The notes beneath the pieces were generated by a model, which worked only from the letters and a program-made list of their open reading frames with translations, was not told where the DNA came from and made no database searches. From positions 1-23,647 of the forward strand of contig JBCDJG010000069.1 in NCBI GenBank assembly GCA_038748065.1: 23,647 nt of DNA. Reading direction: 5' to 3'. The stretch is from JBCDJG01 sp038748065 (GTDB lineage Bacteria; Pseudomonadota; Gammaproteobacteria; Pseudomonadales; Halieaceae). Positions 1-8,161 of the stretch are shown here, piece by piece (position 1 is the first letter of the stretch; the number at the start of each line of letters is the position of its first letter). Position numbers and translations under genes: made by a program.

Positions 1-63
1 GGCGCGCCCGCTGGTAATAAACAAAAGAAGGGTGATAAGGGTGATGCAGACGGCGCGAAGCAT
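1..63 (-). CDS. 5' end of a secreted protein (partial)
   Basis: A minus-strand gene starts with ATG at 63 and runs off the left edge. Only 21 codons are visible. They encode a typical signal-peptide start: Met-Leu-Arg, then a hydrophobic core (AVCITLITLLLFI) and small or polar residues (TSGRA). A GGAG ribosome binding site lies 7 bases upstream of the ATG (around 71-74), which supports the start. The product is presumably exported, but the mature protein is outside the window, so no function can be given. It is divergent from the CAP-domain gene and shares the 64-242 intergenic region with it. Confidence 0.55.
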   Translation of the reverse strand, partial: MLRAVCITLITLLLFITSGRA

Positions 64-242
64 AATGGTCTCCACGGCTGGGGCTGTCACTTAGCCTAGT
101 AAGCGCGCGAAGGTTTATCAAGCGTTGGTAACCAAGCATCAATTACGGGCTACGAGGTATGGCAAATGGCCGGGTCATCAAGTTGAAGAAGCCCAGTAGT
201 AGCTTATACTTGGATTACGGCAGCCCGTCGTACCGGTGCCCA

Positions 243-872
243 ATGATTCGAACCTCCCTTTGTCGGCTTAGCCAACTCGTGGCGATCGGAATGCTCGCAG
301 TGTCGACTCTGTGGAGCCCGTACGCTCGCACCAGCGAGCCAAGCGCTGCCGAAGAACTTGAACATGAGCGTTCACTCGGCAGCTGGCGCTATAAGCTTTT
401 CCAGCCAAATGGCCTTAACGCGTTTGAGCAGACGCTGTTAGACGCGCTCAACGCTGCCAGGGCTAATGTCGTGCCGCCGGCGAGTCCAGCGCTGCCCCCG
501 TTTGCCTGGTCACAGGCTCTCGCACTGGATGCCCAGGAGTGGGTCGATGGCTGTGAATATGGCATCAATCCCGACAATAGCGTCCTTGGCTTTGGCCAGA
601 ATATTTTCTTCAACTCGTTCCCCGCTAGCGAGCGTGAGAATGCGGCTTTGGCGGTCCAGGACTGGGTAGAGGCTGGTGAATTCTACGACTACAACACCAA
701 TACCTGCTCCGACCCCAATAACTTGTGTGGGTTTTACACACAGGTCGTATGGCGAGACAGTACCGAGGTAGGGTGCGCCGTGGCGGCGTGTTCAAACGCA
801 AGCTTCAGTTTCCAGTTCGTCAGTTGTAACTTCTTTCCAGCGGGGAATGTCATCTTTCAGCGACCTTACTGA
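243..872 (+). CDS. Secreted CAP-domain (CRISP/PR-1/SCP-like) protein, copy 1
   Basis: This is a 209-residue exported protein of the CAP superfamily (SCP/TAPS, PR-1-like). Residues 1-27 form a signal peptide (MIRTSLC..., hydrophobic core LVAIGMLAVS). The CAP fold follows: helix WSQALALDAQEWVDGC, GQN near 119, the CAP signature CGFYTQVVW at 162-170, and CNFFPAGN...QRPY at the C-terminus. Six cysteines (104, 155, 162, 178, 183, 195) could form disulfides. The signature normally reads GHYTQ.VW; here His is Phe164, and the usual His after the first-helix Cys is also absent, so the canonical His cluster is lost. The frame stays open to an ATG at 159, but only the start at 243 puts the signal peptide at the N-terminus. 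A paralogue follows downstream. Family assignment is firm; the role is unknown. Confidence 0.85.
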   Translation: MIRTSLCRLSQLVAIGMLAVSTLWSPYARTSEPSAAEELEHERSLGSWRYKLFQPNGLNAFEQTLLDALNAARANVVPPASPALPPFAWSQALALDAQEWVDGCEYGINPDNSVLGFGQNIFFNSFPASERENAALAVQDWVEAGEFYDYNTNTCSDPNNLCGFYTQVVWRDSTEVGCAVAACSNASFSFQFVSCNFFPAGNVIFQRPY

Positions 873-1084
873 TCGAGCGCGATCAATGGGTCTTCCAACA
901 CGCGAAAGTTGAAGCACTGGCGTCTGTGTAGCCCCAGTGCCTTTTGGCAGGCGATATTGAATGCGTTCAAAGCGGGGAGGGCGAGTGCAAAGGCCGTGAG
1001 CGCAGACAGGCGGCAACGCGGCATGGAAGAACGCGAGTGGCGACCTATACTCTAAGTATCGTCGCTCTTTTAATCTGGTGCGAA

Positions 1085-1783
1085 ATGAGTCGGCTTGGTT
1101 TCTCTCGAACGTTTTGCATGATAGCGCGGCTTGTGTCCGCCGCTCTCGCTTATCAGGGCCTATATGCTCTGGCCAGCGAAGACTATTCGGCAGGCCAGGA
1201 GCACCTGTTGCTTGCGTCTGAGGACTCAGACCATGACCGCTCACTGGGCAGTTGGCGCTATAGACTGTTCCAGCCGGAGTCCCTCAGCGAGTTCGAGCAG
1301 ACTATTTTAGACGCACTGAATGCAGTCAGGGCTAGCGTTGACCCGCCCGCTGATCCCGCCATACCGCCGATTATATGGGATCGAGATGCCGCAACTGTTG
1401 CGCAAAACTGGGTTGATGGCTGTGTTTACGACTTTAATAGTGACGCCAGCGAAGAGTATGACTTGCTGGCTGGGGATGGCGACGACGTCGTGCCCTTTAT
1501 CGGGGAGTTAATAGCCCGTCGCATATTTATCTCAACGCCTAGGGCGCCGGATTTTGTAGCGGGCGTTGCAGCTTCACTGTGGGAAGCGAGCTCACAGTTC
1601 TACGACTATGAAACCAATACCTGCACAGACAATGAGTGTCTCAACTACACGCAGGTAGTCTGGCGCAACACGACTTCGGTTGGATGTGCAGTGGCAACCT
1701 GTTTTGACGACAGTTTCAACTTTCAGTTCGTCAGCTGCAATTTCGTGCCGGGTGGGAATTTTCGTAACCAGAGGCCTTACTAG
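1085..1783 (+). CDS. Secreted CAP-domain protein, copy 2
   Basis: This is a 232-residue paralogue of the preceding gene. The two share RSLGSWRY(K/R)LFQP just before the CAP domain, the AQ(E/N)WVDGC helix, the FYDY.TNTC segment, and a C-terminus ending in QRPY. The signature reads LNYTQVVW, so the canonical His is Asn; the His after WVDGC is missing too. Compared with copy 1 there is an insertion of about 20 residues rich in Asp/Glu after WVDGC, and the GQN motif is altered. The N-terminus from ATG 1085 looks like a signal peptide (TFCMIARLVSAALAYQGLYALA). ATG 1118 is an alternative start, and the frame is open back to a TTG at 944. No strong ribosome binding site decides between them. The copies are probably a tandem duplication that has diverged. 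The 873-1084 gap shows no other gene. Confidence 0.8.
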   Translation: MSRLGFSRTFCMIARLVSAALAYQGLYALASEDYSAGQEHLLLASEDSDHDRSLGSWRYRLFQPESLSEFEQTILDALNAVRASVDPPADPAIPPIIWDRDAATVAQNWVDGCVYDFNSDASEEYDLLAGDGDDVVPFIGELIARRIFISTPRAPDFVAGVAASLWEASSQFYDYETNTCTDNECLNYTQVVWRNTTSVGCAVATCFDDSFNFQFVSCNFVPGGNFRNQRPY

Positions 1784-1865
1784 TTTGCTTTCTGCTGGAC
1801 TTCCACTGGACGTGCGGGAGCCGTTGCAGTAGTTTTGCTGGAAGGCCCCCTAGGGAGTACTAAGC

Positions 1866-2714
1866 GTGGCAAAGAGAAGGATGCGTCTTGTTGTAGCTGC
1901 TGGCATCATTCAGGGCGCTATCATTGCAATGCCTGCAGCGGCCGCTGACCAGGTGTGTGTGGCGAATACGGCCAGCTTTGACACTAATTTGAGCGGCACC
2001 TATACAAAAACGCAAGACGACTTCCCTCCGCCCGAGGGCCAGTTTCCGCTGTATACCAAAGACCTTTGTTTCCCGCCTGAAGACTTGGCAGAAAGTAACA
2101 GCGACGTGTCTCTGTTTGTGTGGCCCGATGTAGGGAACAACGGCTTGTGGGTCTTCACGAACGACTTGGTTCCTTCAGGGCTTTTTGGTTTCTGTGGCGC
2201 GTCGCCTTCGGCCCTCACCCCGACGGATTGCGGCCCGCTTTGGCAGGTATTCAACCCAGAAGCACAAGGGGGAAACGGAGGATATGAACAACAACCACAA
2301 ATGACCGTTACCGCCGGCGCCTGTCCACCCGTCGACTGCCCGAGCCTGGAATGGCGGTACGCAAGCGAAGGGGGTATCGCCGCCTGCGAGGGCACCTACG
2401 ATGAAAACCTGGGCGACGGTGTGTACCGAAATTCAGCGACGGGCTCGTATCTCTACTACAACGAGGGCGAGAAGATTTGGGTGTGTTCCCCTAACTTCAC
2501 GGATAAGTGTTCTTCTTCAGTGAACGCTTTTCTAGATCAGGTTGGGCCTCCCGCTGTCGGCCCCGGAGAGCACGCAACGCTAGACAGCACTCAGTTCGAC
2601 ACCAGCCAATTCGCCCCCGGCCCCTCAGTTAAGTTGACCTGCGCCTTGCCTAACGGCCCCAGCTGGGGATCCGGCTGGCGTAGCGGGATTCTCTCCGAGG
2701 ATGACGAGTCGTAG
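1866..2714 (+). CDS. Hypothetical secreted Cys-rich protein with two repeated motifs
   Basis: I do not recognise a named family. The 282-residue protein starts at GTG 1866, with a GGGAG ribosome binding site near 1853-1857. Its signal peptide is clear: basic start MAKRRMR, hydrophobic core, AAAA-D cleavage region near residue 27. The mature protein has ten or more cysteines and many aromatics. Two segments resemble each other: residues 44-97 (GTY ... PLYTK ... LFVW ... GLWVF) and 176-207 (GTY ... VYRN ... YLYYNEGEKIWVC). This suggests two copies of a small beta module of the Gly-Thr-Tyr / Tyr-x-Tyr / Trp-Val type. It follows the two CAP genes on the same strand and probably acts outside the cytoplasm. 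The C-terminus is acidic and no anchor is visible. Confidence 0.6.
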   Translation: MAKRRMRLVVAAGIIQGAIIAMPAAAADQVCVANTASFDTNLSGTYTKTQDDFPPPEGQFPLYTKDLCFPPEDLAESNSDVSLFVWPDVGNNGLWVFTNDLVPSGLFGFCGASPSALTPTDCGPLWQVFNPEAQGGNGGYEQQPQMTVTAGACPPVDCPSLEWRYASEGGIAACEGTYDENLGDGVYRNSATGSYLYYNEGEKIWVCSPNFTDKCSSSVNAFLDQVGPPAVGPGEHATLDSTQFDTSQFAPGPSVKLTCALPNGPSWGSGWRSGILSEDDES

Positions 2715-2726
2715 CTGCGCCGGTGT

Positions 2727-4160
2727 TTACGAGGCTTTGATCGCCGCGTAAGCGTCCAGCGCGCCCTGCCGCGCGGCCGCGTGGTCGACGATCGGCTCGG
2801 GGTAGTTCTCGCCAAGGCGCACCTCGGCAGATTCCAGAACATCGGCAGGGGCCGTCCAAGGCTCCTGAATGTACTTCTTTGGTAGGCCCGCTAACTCAGG
2901 TACCCACTTGCGTATATAGTCTCCCTCGGTGTCGAACTTCTTGCCCTGGGCCGTGGGGTTAAAGATGCGGAAGTAGGGCGCGGCATCGGCGCCGCTGCCA
3001 GCCACCCACTGCCAGCTACAGCTATTGGTGGCCAAGGAGGCATCGCAAAGCGTGTCCCAGAACCAGTCTTCGCCGCTGCGCCAGTGAATGAGCAGGTGCT
3101 TGGTGAGGAAGGAGGCGGTGATCATACGCACGCGATTATGCATATAGCCGGTCTGCCACAGCTCGCGCATGCCGGCATCCACCAGGGGGTAGCCTGTCTG
3201 GCCGCGCTGCCAGGCTAGCAGGTGCTCCGCGTTGCCAAGCCAGGGGAAGTTGGCGAAGTTCGGCTTGAAAGGCTGTTCGGGAATATGCGGGTCCATTGCC
3301 AGCAGGTGGTGGGAGAACTCGCGCCAACCCAGTTCACTCAAAAACTTGCGCACTTCGCCGCTGTCTGCGCCGGCGGCCTCGCTGGCCTTGGCCGCATGCC
3401 AGATCTCTCGCGGGGATATCTCACCAAACTGTATATGCGGCGAAAGCCTTGAGGTGAAGTTGTGAGCCGGCAGATTGCGGCCCTCGCCATAGTTATAGAG
3501 CGCTTCGTCGAGGAAGACGCCAAGGCGCTGGCGTGCGCCATCGCTGCCGGGTGACCACAGTTCGTGCCAGCCCTTTGCCCAATCTGGCTTCGTCGGCAGC
3601 AGCGCCAGCGTATCGAGCTCGAGACTATTCGCGGCGCTGTGCCAGGTGCCCTCTGGCAAGGCGAGCGGCTGTGCGGGCTCTGGCTGCGCCAAGCAGGCGC
3701 GCCAGAAGGGCGAAAACACCTTAAATGGCGTGCCGCCACCGGTGCGAATGGCCTCGGGTTCAAACAACAGCGAGCCGGGATAGCGCTTGAATGTAATATC
3801 CGCGGCATTGAAGTGATCGTGCAGTGCCTGCTCCTGCGCCGTGGCCCAGGGTTCCAACTGGCGGCTGCAGTAGATGGCGCTTGCGCTGGTTTCTTCGCAA
3901 AGCGCCTGCAGCTCCGTTTGTGTATGGCCGCTGCGCAGGCATAGCTGTGCGCCCAGTGCTTCCAGATCGCTCGCCAGCGACATCAGGCTGTGGTGCAGCC
4001 ACCAGCGCGATGCGCCGCCGGGTGCCCAGTCGCCTGCCGCCTCCGGGTCGTAAATATAGCAAGGGATGACCGGTTGGCCGCTATTCAGGGCCTTGGCAAG
4101 GCCGGGTAGATCATAGGCGCGCAGGTCCTGGCGGAACCAGAAGATGATTGGATTTTGCAT
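2727..4160 (-). CDS. phrB: Deoxyribodipyrimidine photolyase (class I CPD photolyase)
   Basis: The 477-residue flavoprotein repairs cyclobutane pyrimidine dimers using blue light. The N-terminal antenna (Rossmann) domain starts IIFWFRQDLRAYD, residues 5-17. The FAD-binding domain covers about 200-470, with GRNLPAHNFTSRLSPHIQFGEISP at 227-250, GYPLVDAGMRELWQTGYMHNR at 323-343, and WQWVAGSGADAAPYFRIFNP at 383-402. The tryptophans of the electron-transfer triad appear conserved (W307, W360, W383). Length matches E. coli PhrB (472). ATG 4160 is preceded by AGGA at the usual distance. The next minus-strand gene upstream, lrp, ends 42 bases away, so read-through from lrp is possible. A cryptochrome role cannot be excluded from sequence alone. 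Confidence 0.95.
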   Translation of the reverse strand: MQNPIIFWFRQDLRAYDLPGLAKALNSGQPVIPCYIYDPEAAGDWAPGGASRWWLHHSLMSLASDLEALGAQLCLRSGHTQTELQALCEETSASAIYCSRQLEPWATAQEQALHDHFNAADITFKRYPGSLLFEPEAIRTGGGTPFKVFSPFWRACLAQPEPAQPLALPEGTWHSAANSLELDTLALLPTKPDWAKGWHELWSPGSDGARQRLGVFLDEALYNYGEGRNLPAHNFTSRLSPHIQFGEISPREIWHAAKASEAAGADSGEVRKFLSELGWREFSHHLLAMDPHIPEQPFKPNFANFPWLGNAEHLLAWQRGQTGYPLVDAGMRELWQTGYMHNRVRMITASFLTKHLLIHWRSGEDWFWDTLCDASLATNSCSWQWVAGSGADAAPYFRIFNPTAQGKKFDTEGDYIRKWVPELAGLPKKYIQEPWTAPADVLESAEVRLGENYPEPIVDHAAARQGALDAYAAIKAS

Positions 4161-4202
4161 GCTAATCCTACGCGCCGGCCCGGCCTGAAGATCACCGGCG
4201 CA

Positions 4203-4685
4203 TCAGTCTGGCACCGGTATTTCCAGCGTTTCTGTAACGGTCTCCATAACAACGATACTGGTGGAGGAATCCACCCCGGGCAAATTCAGGAGAGTATCCC
4301 CAAGGAAGGCTCGGTAGGCCGACATAGTCGCCACGCGGGCCTTGATCAGGTAATCAAAGTTGCCTGATACGAGGTAGCACTCCTGTATCTGTGGCAGGCG
4401 CTCGGCCGCCTCGCGAAACTCGGCGAAGTTGGCCGGCGACGTGCGGCTCAGGCGGATCTGCACAAACACCACCAGGCCTGCGCCGAGCTGCCCGGGGTCG
4501 AGGTTAGCGCTGTAGCCACGTATCACCCCCGCCTTTTCGAGCTTTCTAACACGTTCAGTGCAGGGTGTTGTTGATAGCCCGACCCGCTTGGCCAGTTCGA
4601 CGTAGCTGATGCGCCCCTCGCGCTGCACAATACGAAGAATATTGCGGTCGATACGGCTGAGTGGGTTGTATTCAGTTTCTTGCAC
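4203..4685 (-). CDS. lrp: Lrp/AsnC-family transcriptional regulator
   Basis: The 160-residue protein has an N-terminal winged helix-turn-helix (about residues 8-60: RIDRNIL ... GRISYVELAKRVGLSTTPCTERVRKLEKAGVI) and a C-terminal RAM ligand-binding domain (about 70-150: FVQIRLSR, IQECYLVSGNFDYLIKARV, LLNLPGVDSSTSIVVME). It resembles E. coli Lrp along its whole length, including TPC.ERVRKLE and ECYLVSG.FDYL. The start is GTG 4685, supported by a GGAGG ribosome binding site about 10 bases upstream. It is divergent from the alanine dehydrogenase gene, a classic arrangement in which an Lrp-type protein controls ald. The likely effector is an amino acid such as alanine or leucine, and the likely site is the shared intergenic region; both are inferences. 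Confidence 0.92.
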   Translation of the reverse strand: MQETEYNPLSRIDRNILRIVQREGRISYVELAKRVGLSTTPCTERVRKLEKAGVIRGYSANLDPGQLGAGLVVFVQIRLSRTSPANFAEFREAAERLPQIQECYLVSGNFDYLIKARVATMSAYRAFLGDTLLNLPGVDSSTSIVVMETVTETLEIPVPD

Positions 4686-4812
4686 AGGGATTAAACCTCC
4701 GCGGCTCGCTTCGTGTAGTGATATTCACTGCGTAATAGCGAATATACTGAAAAATACCTGACTAAAGTAGGCTAATCTAGCGCTTTCACCAATAGCCAGG
4801 GAGGCTGGGGTC
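4686..4812. promoter_or_regulatory. Divergent lrp/ald control region with inverted repeat
   Basis: This 127-bp region is AT-rich compared with its surroundings and separates two divergent genes. It holds a perfect inverted repeat, AGTGA-TAT-TCACT, at 4717-4729 and several AT tracts (4734-4756), as expected for Lrp-type binding. Ribosome binding sites lie at both ends: GGAGG for lrp near 4696-4700 and AGGGAGG for ald at 4798-4804. I could not fix -35/-10 boxes with confidence. The regulatory role rests on gene arrangement plus the repeat. Confidence 0.5.
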
Positions 4813-5931
4813 ATGCTGATAGGGGTACCAAAGGAAATCAAGAACCACGAGTATCGCGTGGGGCTGACGCCCGCGTCGGTGCGTGAATTTGTGAATAACG
4901 GCCACCAGGTGGTGGTCCAGTCTGGCGCCGGCGAAGCCATCGGCTTCGACGACATCCAGTACGAGGCTAACGGTGCCGTCATGGTTCGCGACGCTAACGA
5001 CATCTTCGACCGCGCTGACATGATCATCAAGGTCAAGGAGCCGCAGCCGGAAGAGTGCCGCATGCTGTCCGCCGGGCAGATTCTCTACACCTATTTACAC
5101 CTGGCCCCGGACCCCAAGCAAACTCGCTTGTTGGTGGACTCCGGCGCCACCTGTGTTGCCTATGAAACCGTGACCGCGCCAGATGGCACGTTGCCCTTGT
5201 TAGCACCCATGTCAGAGGTAGCAGGGCGCATGTCTGCACAGGCGGGTGCGCACCACCTTGAAAAGGCGGCCGGCGGCCGCGGCGTACTGCTCGGCGGTGT
5301 GCCCGGTGTTGCGCCGGCCAAGGTCCTGGTCATCGGTGGTGGCGTGGTTGGCGACAATGCGGCCAATATGGCGGTTGGCATGGGCGCCGATGTCACCATA
5401 CTGGATCGCTCAATCCCCCGGCTTAGGCAGCTCGACAACGAATATGCAGGCCGCGCCAACATGGTGTATTCCACGGCCAGCGCCATAGAGGAATATGCAC
5501 TGGAAGCAGATCTGGTGATCGGTGCAGTACTGATTCCCGGTGCCACTGCGCCGAAGCTGCTCACGGCAGACATTATCAAGCGCATGAAGCGCGGCTCAGT
5601 TGTGGTCGATGTCGCGATCGACCAGGGTGGTTGTTTTGAAACCTCACGGCCCACCACGCATGCAGAGCCGACTTACGTGGTCGACGGTGTTGTGCACTAT
5701 TGCGTGGCGAATATGCCGGGCGCAGTGGCGCGAACGTCAACCATGGCTTTGAACAATGCGACGTTGCCCTATGGTGTGATGATCGCGAACCTGGGCGTCG
5801 AAGAAGCGATGCGCAGAGACCCGCATCTGCGCAACGGCCTCAACGTGCATGCTGGTCGGGTTACCTACCAGGCTGTAGCAGAAGTTCTGGGCTACGACTA
5901 CGCCGAGCCACTGGTGTCGCTCGCAGCTTGA
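4813..5931 (+). CDS. ald: Alanine dehydrogenase
   Basis: This 372-residue NAD-dependent enzyme reversibly deaminates L-alanine to pyruvate and ammonia in the cytoplasm. All key residues of the family are at the usual positions: Arg15, Lys75 (in IIKVKEP), His96 (in YLHLAP) and Asp270 (in VVVDVAIDQGG). The nucleotide-binding loop is GGGVVGDNAANMAVGMGA at 175-192. Length matches characterised Ald proteins (about 371). An AGGGAGG ribosome binding site lies 8 bases before ATG. The gene is divergent from the Lrp-type regulator, which probably responds to alanine and controls it. Its last 71 bases overlap the 3' end of the sirtuin gene on the opposite strand. Confidence 0.97.
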   Translation: MLIGVPKEIKNHEYRVGLTPASVREFVNNGHQVVVQSGAGEAIGFDDIQYEANGAVMVRDANDIFDRADMIIKVKEPQPEECRMLSAGQILYTYLHLAPDPKQTRLLVDSGATCVAYETVTAPDGTLPLLAPMSEVAGRMSAQAGAHHLEKAAGGRGVLLGGVPGVAPAKVLVIGGGVVGDNAANMAVGMGADVTILDRSIPRLRQLDNEYAGRANMVYSTASAIEEYALEADLVIGAVLIPGATAPKLLTADIIKRMKRGSVVVDVAIDQGGCFETSRPTTHAEPTYVVDGVVHYCVANMPGAVARTSTMALNNATLPYGVMIANLGVEEAMRRDPHLRNGLNVHAGRVTYQAVAEVLGYDYAEPLVSLAA

Positions 5932-6730
5932 GAACCAGCTCGCTCAGAACAGGTTCACACTCGGCGTGGACGTGGAGACTGGCCAATGGGTCAGCCCGCG
6001 TTTGCCCCGGGTTGATGATGGCTATTGGCAGGCCGAGCTCGTCGGCTCTGCGGCAGAAGCGGTAGCCGGAGAATACCTGTAAGGAGCTTCCGACTGCTAA
6101 CAAGGCATCGGATGAGGCCAGGGCATCGAGGGCGTTTTGCACACGCGGGCGGGGCACGTTGCCGCCAAAAAAGACAACGTCGGGCTTGAGCGTGCCGCCG
6201 CAGTAGCGGCAGGGTGGCACTTCAAAACTGTCGAGATCAACGCCAGTATCGGCGTCACCGTCCGGTCGCAGTGGGCCCTTGGTCGTTTTAAGCGCGGGGT
6301 TAGCTAGCATCAGGTCGCGCTGCATGGCGTGCCGGGTGGTGTATTGGCCGCAGTTTAGGCACTGCACGCGGTCAAGCCGGCCGTGGAGGTCGATCACCGT
6401 TCGTGAGCCCGCCCGCTGGTGCAGTCGATCTACGTTCTGCGTAACCAGCATTTCGATGCGTCCCATGCTTTCCAGCTCCGCCAGCGCAAGGTGTGCACCG
6501 TTGGGCCGTGCACGGGCCACGGGCGGCCAGCCACCCATGGAGCGGGCCCAGTAGCGTCTGCGTGCGGCCGAATCGCGCATAAACTCCTGGTGTTGAATGG
6601 GTTTGTGGCTGCGCCAGACGCCAGCGCTGTCGCGGTAGGTCGGGATACCGGAGCCGGCGCTGATGCCGGCACCCGTCAGCACAAAGAGCCTGGGGTGGGC
6701 CGCGACCCATTGTGCCAGTGTGTCAATCAT
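5861..6730 (-). CDS. SIR2-family NAD-dependent protein deacylase (sirtuin, SIRT4-like class)
   Basis: The 289-residue enzyme removes acyl groups from lysines (or ADP-ribosylates) at the expense of NAD. Motifs in order: GAGISAGSGIPTYRD at 20-34 (NAD binding), TQNVDRLHQRAG at 97-108, catalytic His116 in LHG, zinc cysteines 124/127 and 174/177, GSSLQVFSGYRF at 214-225, and IINPGQT. The CLNCGQYTTR region and the long segment between the two Cys pairs resemble class II sirtuins such as SIRT4 rather than E. coli CobB. ATG 6730 lies only 4 bases after the sigma-factor stop, so the two genes form one transcription unit. The last 71 bases overlap the 3' end of ald on the other strand. The native substrate is unknown. 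Confidence 0.92.
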   Translation of the reverse strand: MIDTLAQWVAAHPRLFVLTGAGISAGSGIPTYRDSAGVWRSHKPIQHQEFMRDSAARRRYWARSMGGWPPVARARPNGAHLALAELESMGRIEMLVTQNVDRLHQRAGSRTVIDLHGRLDRVQCLNCGQYTTRHAMQRDLMLANPALKTTKGPLRPDGDADTGVDLDSFEVPPCRYCGGTLKPDVVFFGGNVPRPRVQNALDALASSDALLAVGSSLQVFSGYRFCRRADELGLPIAIINPGQTRADPLASLHVHAECEPVLSELVLKLRATPVARRSRSPELLLQPGR

Positions 6731-6734
6731 TGCC

Positions 6735-7997
6735 TTATGGCTCGTTACCGTTGCGTTCCAGCTTGTAGTGATTGTAGGTCTCGACGATCGAGGGGTCGCT
6801 TTGCAACTTGGTCAGCGCACTCTGCTCAAGCTGGCGAACCCACTCCCGGCTGATGCGCATCCTGTCTGCCAGCTGCGCCCGCGTGAGCGGTGGGCCACCG
6901 TCAAGGCCCCAGCGCCCCGCTACAACCTCTGCCTCAGCGGGTTCGAGCTTGTCGAGCTGGCATTTGAGCTGTTTGTTGAGGGAGACGCGCCAGGCGGATT
7001 CTTCCTGATCATCAAAAGGCCCGCCTGATAGCGTATCGCCCAGCGTCGTATTGCCGTCATCATCGTACAGTGGGGTGTCCAGCGAGCTCGGCAAGTTGCG
7101 CAGGCTGAGGATGTCGCGAACCTTCGTTTCACTCAAGCCAGAGACACGGGCAAGATCGGATGGACGAGTCTGTTCGCCCTTCGCCCACAGATCCGACCGC
7201 AGCCGGTAGAGCCGGCTGACCTGCTCCTGCACGTGCGTCGGGTAGCGAATGATGCCGCCCTGCTCGACGGAGTGGCGTCGCACGGCCTGGGAGATCCAGT
7301 TAAAGGCATAGGTTGAAAAGCGATTGCCGGTTTTGTAGCGATACTTTTCGGCTGCGCGTAGCAGGCCGATGATACCTTCCTGAACCAGGTCGTTGTGCGC
7401 GACGCCTTTGCCTTTGTAGCGGCCCGCTATAGTGAATACCAGTCGCAGGTTATGCAGGGTCAGTTTATCGCGGGCAAACAGGTAGCTGGCCACCGCGTGC
7501 CGCAGCGCCTTGAGCGTACGCTCTTCTGTTGCGGGCGCCTTCAGCGCTGCATGGTTGCGCTCAATCCAGTCCGCAAGGGCGGCAGCGACAGGGCTGAGGG
7601 TTCCGTGTTCTTCAGCGCCGAGCACGTATTCCGCGCAGCCAACCACCAGGGTGGCCGGCAGGCAATCTTCGTTGAACAGCTTGAATAAAGTGCGCTGATC
7701 AAGGCGTCGCGGCAGCTTGCCCAGCTCCTTGATCTCGCGCTGGGTCACAAAGAAGTGCTCACGGCTGCTGAACTGGTCAACCTGTATGCCGGGCTCATCG
7801 AGTAGTACGCGAATTAATGCCAGCAGCCAGGTCCGGCTGTCATCGTCGCCACACAGGGTGCCCAGGAGCTCTTCCACGGCTGTCCACTTACGGTCATCCC
7901 AGCGATGTTCGTCTTCCTGGGTAAGAAGTGGATAGCGCCGCGCCAGTGCGTAGAGCACTTCGAGGTTGTCTTCCGGGCTTTCGACAAGAGATTGCAT
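6735..7997 (-). CDS. Sigma-70 family RNA polymerase sigma factor with extended, atypical N-terminus
   Basis: The 420-residue sigma factor has recognisable regions 2, 3 and 4. Region 2 (about 172-250) includes NLRLVFTIAGRYKGKG, DLVQEGIIGLLRAAEKY and NRFSTYAFNWISQAVRR; region 4 (about 350-400) includes LADRMRISREWVRQLEQSAL. The N-terminal 170 residues are odd: a stretch like region 1.2 (RYPLLTQEDE, 21-30) is followed by about 140 residues of no recognised type before region 2. Primary sigma factors and RpoS carry region 1.2 close to region 2, so this is neither RpoD nor RpoS. It is more likely a stress or alternative factor. It is cotranscribed with the sirtuin gene (4-base gap) and divergent from a MerR-like regulator, which may control it. 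ATG 7997 has only a weak AGAG upstream. Confidence 0.85.
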   Translation of the reverse strand: MQSLVESPEDNLEVLYALARRYPLLTQEDEHRWDDRKWTAVEELLGTLCGDDDSRTWLLALIRVLLDEPGIQVDQFSSREHFFVTQREIKELGKLPRRLDQRTLFKLFNEDCLPATLVVGCAEYVLGAEEHGTLSPVAAALADWIERNHAALKAPATEERTLKALRHAVASYLFARDKLTLHNLRLVFTIAGRYKGKGVAHNDLVQEGIIGLLRAAEKYRYKTGNRFSTYAFNWISQAVRRHSVEQGGIIRYPTHVQEQVSRLYRLRSDLWAKGEQTRPSDLARVSGLSETKVRDILSLRNLPSSLDTPLYDDDGNTTLGDTLSGGPFDDQEESAWRVSLNKQLKCQLDKLEPAEAEVVAGRWGLDGGPPLTRAQLADRMRISREWVRQLEQSALTKLQSDPSIVETYNHYKLERNGNEP

Positions 7998-8161
7998 AGT
8001 TTGCTCTGAATGTTAGTGACACCTAAGTTACGCTGACATCGTGTCGTTTGACCACGTATTCCGCCCTCATGTTCGGATAATTTTGGGACAAAACTGTTTC
8101 GGGTCATCCAGTCTCTGAACAAGTACGTAACAAACGGCAAGGGACACACAGGAGCATCAGC
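7998..8161. promoter_or_regulatory. Divergent sigma factor / MerR-like regulator intergenic region
   Basis: This 164-bp spacer must contain promoters for both flanking genes. A good ribosome binding site, GGAG at 8151-8154, sits 7 bases before the regulator ATG. TTGACC at 8048-8053 and GATAAT at 8076-8081 look like promoter boxes but are 22 bases apart, too long for a normal sigma-70 spacer. MerR-type activators do use over-long spacers, usually 19-20. The operator could not be located by eye. Confidence 0.35.
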
